NCBI RefSeq assembly: GCF_014205165.1
Contig: NZ_JACHMZ010000001.1
Location: forward strand, 6,058,501-6,122,500
From: Micromonospora carbonacea
Lineage (GTDB): Bacteria > Actinomycetota > Actinomycetes > Mycobacteriales > Micromonosporaceae
Direction of reading: 5' to 3'
DNA length: 64,000 bases
Position 1 is the stretch's first letter; every line of letters begins with the position of its first letter. This document shows, in pieces, positions 60,846 through 64,000 of the stretch. The position numbers were made by a program, and so were the translations under genes. A model generated the notes under the pieces. That model ran no database searches and was not told the DNA's origin. It saw only the letters and a program-made list of their open reading frames with translations.

Positions 60846-61675
60846 CTCCGCTCCGCGCCGACGGCCTCGGCCGGCGCCCCGAGCGGCGCGACGACGGCCT
60901 CGACGGCCACCGGGAGCGGCGCGCCGCCGGCCGGGGCGGGCCGGTGGCCGGGGCCGGCCGGGGCGGGCTCGGCGGGCGTCCCGGCCCGGGTGGGGCGCGG
61001 CACGGCGGGCACCGCCGCGGGGGCGGGACGGGGCGGGGCCGCCGGGGCGGGGCGGGCGGCGGGGTCGGCCTGCCGGGCGGGCCGGGAGCGGGCGGCGGCG
61101 GGCCGCGTCCGGGGGTCGGGCCGGTTGCCCGTCCGCCCGGCGGGCTGCGGCTCCGCTGCGGCGTCGGTCAGGTCGAGGGCGGCCTGCGCGCCCAGCCGTC
61201 GGCGCAGGGTGGCCAGCGCCCGGGAGGTCTGGCTCTTCACGGTGCCCGGGGAGATCTCCAGCAGCGCGGCGGTCTGGGCCTCCGACATGTCCTCGTAGAA
61301 GCGCAGCACCAGCACCGCCCGCTGCCGGCTGGGCAGCGCCCTGAGCTGCCGCCACAGCACGTCCCGGTCGAGCTGCTGCTCGATCTCGTCGACCCCGGCG
61401 CGTTCGGGCAGCACCTCGGTCGGCCGCTCACCGTGCCAGCGCCGCCGCCACCAGCTCGTCGACGTGTTGACCATGACGCGACGCGCGTACGGCTCGATCG
61501 CCTCGATGCCGCCGAGCCGCTTGCAGGCGAGGTAGGTCTTGGTCAGCGCGGTCTGGAGCAGGTCCTCGGCCGTGGCCCAGTCGCCGGTCAGCAGGTACGC
61601 GGTGCGCAGCAGCGCCCCGGAGCGGGCCGCGACGAACTCGCGGAACTCCTCCTCCAGCGGGTCTTTCGCGGCCAC
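60842..61675 (-). CDS. SigE-family ECF sigma factor with Pro/Ala-rich tail
   Basis: A 277-aa ECF sigma factor. Region 2 (LLRTAYLLTGDWATAEDLLQTALTKTYLA, in parts) and region 4 (LPSRQRAVLVLRFYEDMSE, then TAALLEISPGTVKSQTSRAL) are intact and typical of the actinobacterial SigE family. After residue 165 comes a tail of about 110 residues rich in Pro, Ala and Arg, about 60% longer than usual. GTG 61675 follows GGGAGG. A TGACAAC element at 61717-61711 on the minus strand could be part of its own promoter. Confidence 0.93.
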   Translation of the reverse strand: MAAKDPLEEEFREFVAARSGALLRTAYLLTGDWATAEDLLQTALTKTYLACKRLGGIEAIEPYARRVMVNTSTSWWRRRWHGERPTEVLPERAGVDEIEQQLDRDVLWRQLRALPSRQRAVLVLRFYEDMSEAQTAALLEISPGTVKSQTSRALATLRRRLGAQAALDLTDAAAEPQPAGRTGNRPDPRTRPAAARSRPARQADPAARPAPAAPPRPAPAAVPAVPRPTRAGTPAEPAPAGPGHRPAPAGGAPLPVAVEAVVAPLGAPAEAVGAERR

Positions 61676-61781
61676 CGCTCACCTCCCGCACCCCCGTGCC
61701 TGCATGGCAGGTTGTCATGCCCGGGGCGGACCGGGCGACGGCGAAAGGTGCGGCGTTCCTCCGATGTTCGGACGGAAAGTT

Positions 61782-62660
61782 TCACGCCCCGTCGTCGGCC
61801 TTGGCCTCGTCCGCCTCCTTGCCCAGCCGGGCTTCGACCGCCTGCGGCTCGTACATCTCCTCGACGACGCGCAGGTAGAGCTCGTTCGGGTTGGGTAGAT
61901 TCTTGATCTCGCGGAGCGCCTGGTCCTGGCCGGCGGACTCCAGCACGAACGTGCCGTAGTTGAGGGCGCGGCCGGTGGGACTCTGCTCGTATTTCATGTC
62001 GGTGACCCGGGCGAGGGGCATCATCGCCACCTTGCGGGTGACGATGCCGTTGACCACCATGACCCGCTTGTTGGTCAGGATGAACCGGTCGTACCACCAG
62101 TCGGCGACCTTCCAGGCCACCCAGCCCATCACGGCAAACCAGAGCAGCACCGCGATGGTGGTCAGCGCGCCCACGTCCCGCCCGGCGAGGAAGCCGGAGA
62201 GGTAGCCGAGGACGAAGGTCGCCCCGATGCCCACCAGGATCGGCGTGGTCAGGTGGATCCAGTGCCGCTTCCACTCGCCCCGGTAGCGCTCGGTGGGGAA
62301 GAGGTAGCGCGCCACCAGCGAGCTCGGCTCGTCCTCCAGCGGCAGGACCCGGCGGGGGCCGAGCGGCATGCCGGAGGCGTCGACCCGCAGCCCGGCGAGC
62401 TCCTCTTCGGAGATCTGCGGCGGCTGGTAGTCGGCCTCCGGGTCACGGACCCAGGCCCGGCCGGAACGCGCCTGGCCGCCGAAGGGACCGTCGCCGTAGC
62501 CGGCGTCGTCGGAGAATGGCGGACCGTCGGCGAAGCCCGGCCCCGGGCCTGGGCCCGGAATGTCGTCGGGCCTGACCCTGGGGATCGGCTCCGTGTCTCG
62601 GTCCCGGCGCTCCCGGTCGGGGTCGTCGGGGTCGAAAGGCGGACCGGAGGGGCTGCCCAT
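61782..62660 (-). CDS. bPH2-domain membrane protein
   Basis: A 292-aa protein: about 95 acidic, Pro/Gly-rich residues, two membrane helices (PILVGIGATFVLGYLSGFL and TIAVLLWFAVMGWVAW) and a bacterial PH domain (RFILTNKRVMVVNGIVTRKVAMMPL in parts, ending FVLESAGQDQALREI). PH domains of this type are found in YdbS/YdbT-like proteins of unknown role. ATG 62660 lies 6 nt after the stop of a 52-aa gene. Confidence 0.87.
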   Translation of the reverse strand: MGSPSGPPFDPDDPDRERRDRDTEPIPRVRPDDIPGPGPGPGFADGPPFSDDAGYGDGPFGGQARSGRAWVRDPEADYQPPQISEEELAGLRVDASGMPLGPRRVLPLEDEPSSLVARYLFPTERYRGEWKRHWIHLTTPILVGIGATFVLGYLSGFLAGRDVGALTTIAVLLWFAVMGWVAWKVADWWYDRFILTNKRVMVVNGIVTRKVAMMPLARVTDMKYEQSPTGRALNYGTFVLESAGQDQALREIKNLPNPNELYLRVVEEMYEPQAVEARLGKEADEAKADDGA

Positions 62661-62666
62661 CGGCGG

Positions 62667-62825
62667 TTAGGCGATGAGGCTGGTGAAGAAGTCGCCGAAC
62701 CCCTGGGCGATGTCCATGATGCCGCCGCCGATCGACTTGAAGACGTCTGCGGCGGAATTTGGCCGGTACGCAACAAAGAAGATCAAGAATGCGATACCGG
62801 CCCAGGTGAGGACCTTCTTGACCAT
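62667..62825 (-). CDS. Small membrane protein (52 aa)
   Basis: A 52-aa frame from ATG 62825 to TAA 62667: MVKKVLTWAGIAFLIFFVAY forms one membrane helix, followed by a second amphipathic segment (IGGGIMDIAQGFGDFF). AGAGGA lies upstream. It is six bases from the PH-domain gene, so the two are co-transcribed and may act together. Codon use is a little less GC-biased than the neighbours in the helix. Confidence 0.75.
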   Translation of the reverse strand: MVKKVLTWAGIAFLIFFVAYRPNSAADVFKSIGGGIMDIAQGFGDFFTSLIA

Positions 62826-62959
62826 GGCGGGCCATCCTCTCGCGCGGCGCCGGGTCCATTTACCGCAGCGGCACCCAGAGTATCAGTTAGGTGTCGTACA
62901 GTGAATCTCTGCGTCCGCTCTCCGACAGAACGGGCAGACTCGCCAAGCCTCTCGGCTCG

Positions 62960-63655
62960 TCAGGCCTTCCCGTGCAGGTACGGAGACGGAGCGCCGTACA
63001 CGAGCTCGGACGGCGTCCACTCTGTGAGGTCGTGCAACTCCACGTCCTCGGCGAGCAGATGTCCCGCGCTCGCCGGCCAGGCTATCGCATGAAGCCACAA
63101 TCCCCGAGCCTCGCCGGCGTACGCGCTTCGATCCGTCGGAGAATTCACGAGCCACAGTGGAGTCGGGTGGCCGGCGACACGGATCCTGGCCTGCCCGACA
63201 TGCCCCGGATGCCCGGGGCCGGGATCGTCCAGCGCCTCGGCGAGTTGCGGACCCGGGTCGGGGCCGGCCATGCCGGCGAACCGGGTGCCCAGCCCGACGC
63301 CCGGCTCCTCCGCCACGAACACCAGGTCGGCGGGGCCGCCGCCGAGCGGCTCGGGCCCGGCGAAGGCCACGGCGGTGGCCCGCACCCCGGCGCGCTCGTC
63401 CCCGGCGTACGCCACGCCGGTGAGGGTCCAGCCGGGCGGCAGCGGCCACGGGCACCAGACCGGCGTGGCGGGGCCGTCGGCGGGACCGGCGGCGGCGACC
63501 CGGCCCACGACGCTGGCCACGATCTCCGCTCCGATGTGCTCCGGCACGTGCAGCGGCGGCACGGGACCGCAGCGCGCGCAGCGCCACTCCGTGTGCATCA
63601 GGTCCGGCTCCCGGACGGATCCACCACACCTGGGGCAACTCACCGCGACACTCAC
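62960..63655 (-). CDS. DUF6758-type zinc-ribbon protein
   Basis: A 231-aa protein with an N-terminal zinc ribbon (CPRCGG and CARCG) and the conserved WCPWPLPPGWTLTGVAYAGD, EPGVGLGTRFAGMAGPDPGP and WLHAIAWPASAGHLL stretches that I recall from Streptomyces DUF6758 proteins. No enzymatic motif is seen. GTG 63655 follows GGTGGAA. In Streptomyces the family sits near the PHP, MarC and sigma genes as here. Confidence 0.85.
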   Translation of the reverse strand: MSVAVSCPRCGGSVREPDLMHTEWRCARCGPVPPLHVPEHIGAEIVASVVGRVAAAGPADGPATPVWCPWPLPPGWTLTGVAYAGDERAGVRATAVAFAGPEPLGGGPADLVFVAEEPGVGLGTRFAGMAGPDPGPQLAEALDDPGPGHPGHVGQARIRVAGHPTPLWLVNSPTDRSAYAGEARGLWLHAIAWPASAGHLLAEDVELHDLTEWTPSELVYGAPSPYLHGKA

Positions 63656-63760
63656 GTTTCCACCGTCACCCCGGCTCGGCCCACAGTCAAGTGGAGCGGC
63701 CGAATCCCCCGGCGCGTCGCCACCCGCCGGCCGGCCCCGGTCCGGGGAGGACCGGCCCCG

Positions 63761-63819
63761 CCATGTCGCCGACACTGGGTGGTCCGGGAGCCCGGGACAC
63801 CGCCATGTCGCCGACATGG
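63761..63819. repeat. Paired-palindrome repeat, copy C
   Basis: A near-perfect left half (63761-63778, one inserted base pair) and a perfect CCATGTCG-C-CGACATGG (63803-63819), again 42 bp apart. The spacer folds as TCCGGG-AG-CCCGGG. Confidence 0.85.
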
Positions 63820-63840
63820 CGGCGCGAACACGCGGACGGG

Positions 63841-63931
63841 GCGCGGTGGGACGCGGCAGGGCGGGCCGCGGCGGGGCACGGCGCGGTGGGATGCGGCGGG
63901 CGGGCCGCGGCAGGGCACGGCGCGGCGGACG
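63841..63931. repeat. 40-bp tandem repeat, about 2.3 units
   Basis: Units start at 63841 (40 bp), 63881 (39 bp) and 63920 (partial), each opening GCGCGGTGGGA. The 276 nt from 63656 to 63931 hold this repeat and copy C of the paired palindrome, and no gene. Confidence 0.7.
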
Positions 63932-64000
63932 TCAGGCGGGCGGCGGGCCGGCGTGGGCCCGGATCCAGGCGTGCATGGCGATGCCGCTGGCCACCCCGGC
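63932..64000 (-). CDS. C-terminal fragment of a gene entering from the right
   Basis: The minus strand from the window edge reads AGVASGIAMHAWIRAHAG and stops at TGA 63932. Only the last 22 residues are visible, so the protein cannot be named. Confidence 0.55.
   Translation of the reverse strand, partial: AGVASGIAMHAWIRAHAGPPPA

Overview
The window comes from a high-GC actinomycete, most likely a Micromonosporaceae member (Micromonospora-like). The signs are GC-rich third codon positions, many GTG starts, AfsR/SARP regulators, the actinobacterial sepX/glp division gene pair, and GGAAGGGGCCCTTCC-type intergenic repeats that I recall from Micromonospora genomes. Nothing could be searched, so family names rest on reading motifs.

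Layout. 0-14.7 kb is core: a TetR tail, two DUF4383 membrane proteins, an ABC-F ATPase, and the ispE - small ORF - rsmA - tatD operon. It continues with an unrecognised protein, an alpha/beta hydrolase, metG, a hexapeptide-repeat membrane protein, rsmI, and a protein O-mannosyltransferase. 45.5-64 kb is core again: tRNA-Ala(CGC), sepX/glpR, a RimJ-type acetyltransferase, glp (MoeA-like), galU, a diguanylate cyclase, 5-formyl-THF cyclo-ligase, FmdB and several small genes. It then holds a Fur-type regulator, a RecB-like nuclease, MarC, a PHP phosphoesterase, a SigE-family sigma factor with its partner, a PH-domain protein and a DUF6758-type protein. Both blocks follow the order I recall from M. 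tuberculosis Rv0991c-Rv1011.

15-45 kb is the accessory part. It carries a VWA-domain secreted pair, a 4'-phosphopantetheinyl transferase, and a compact biosynthetic cluster (19.2-37.0 kb). The leftward operon of that cluster encodes a two-module NRPS (C-A-T-C-A-T-TE), a flavin monooxygenase, a PapA-like acyltransferase, an SDR and an NTF2-fold protein. A P450 and a glycosyltransferase diverge from it, and an AfsR-type SARP lies at its end. The first adenylation domain reads as serine-like; the second has a code I cannot assign. A modified, possibly acylated and glycosylated dipeptide is inferred. Beyond lie a secreted repeat protein, a methyltransferase, a HEAT gene broken by an IS200/IS605 (tnpA/tnpB) element that was itself split by an IS5-family element, a second SARP, and a dehalogenase-like hydrolase.

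Cross-cutting signals. (1) At least fourteen genes have a TANNNT -10 hexamer 6-8 nt before the start codon, so leaderless transcripts look common. (2) Both SARP genes diverge from a gene whose promoter has direct repeats with an exact 11-bp period, ending exactly 7 bp before a CANNNT -10. (3) A 59-bp intergenic repeat (two 17-bp palindromes 42 bp apart around a sequence-variable hairpin) occurs three times. (4) The IS5 copy sits in the right-end hairpin of the IS605 element; removing it restores a perfect 6-bp stem.
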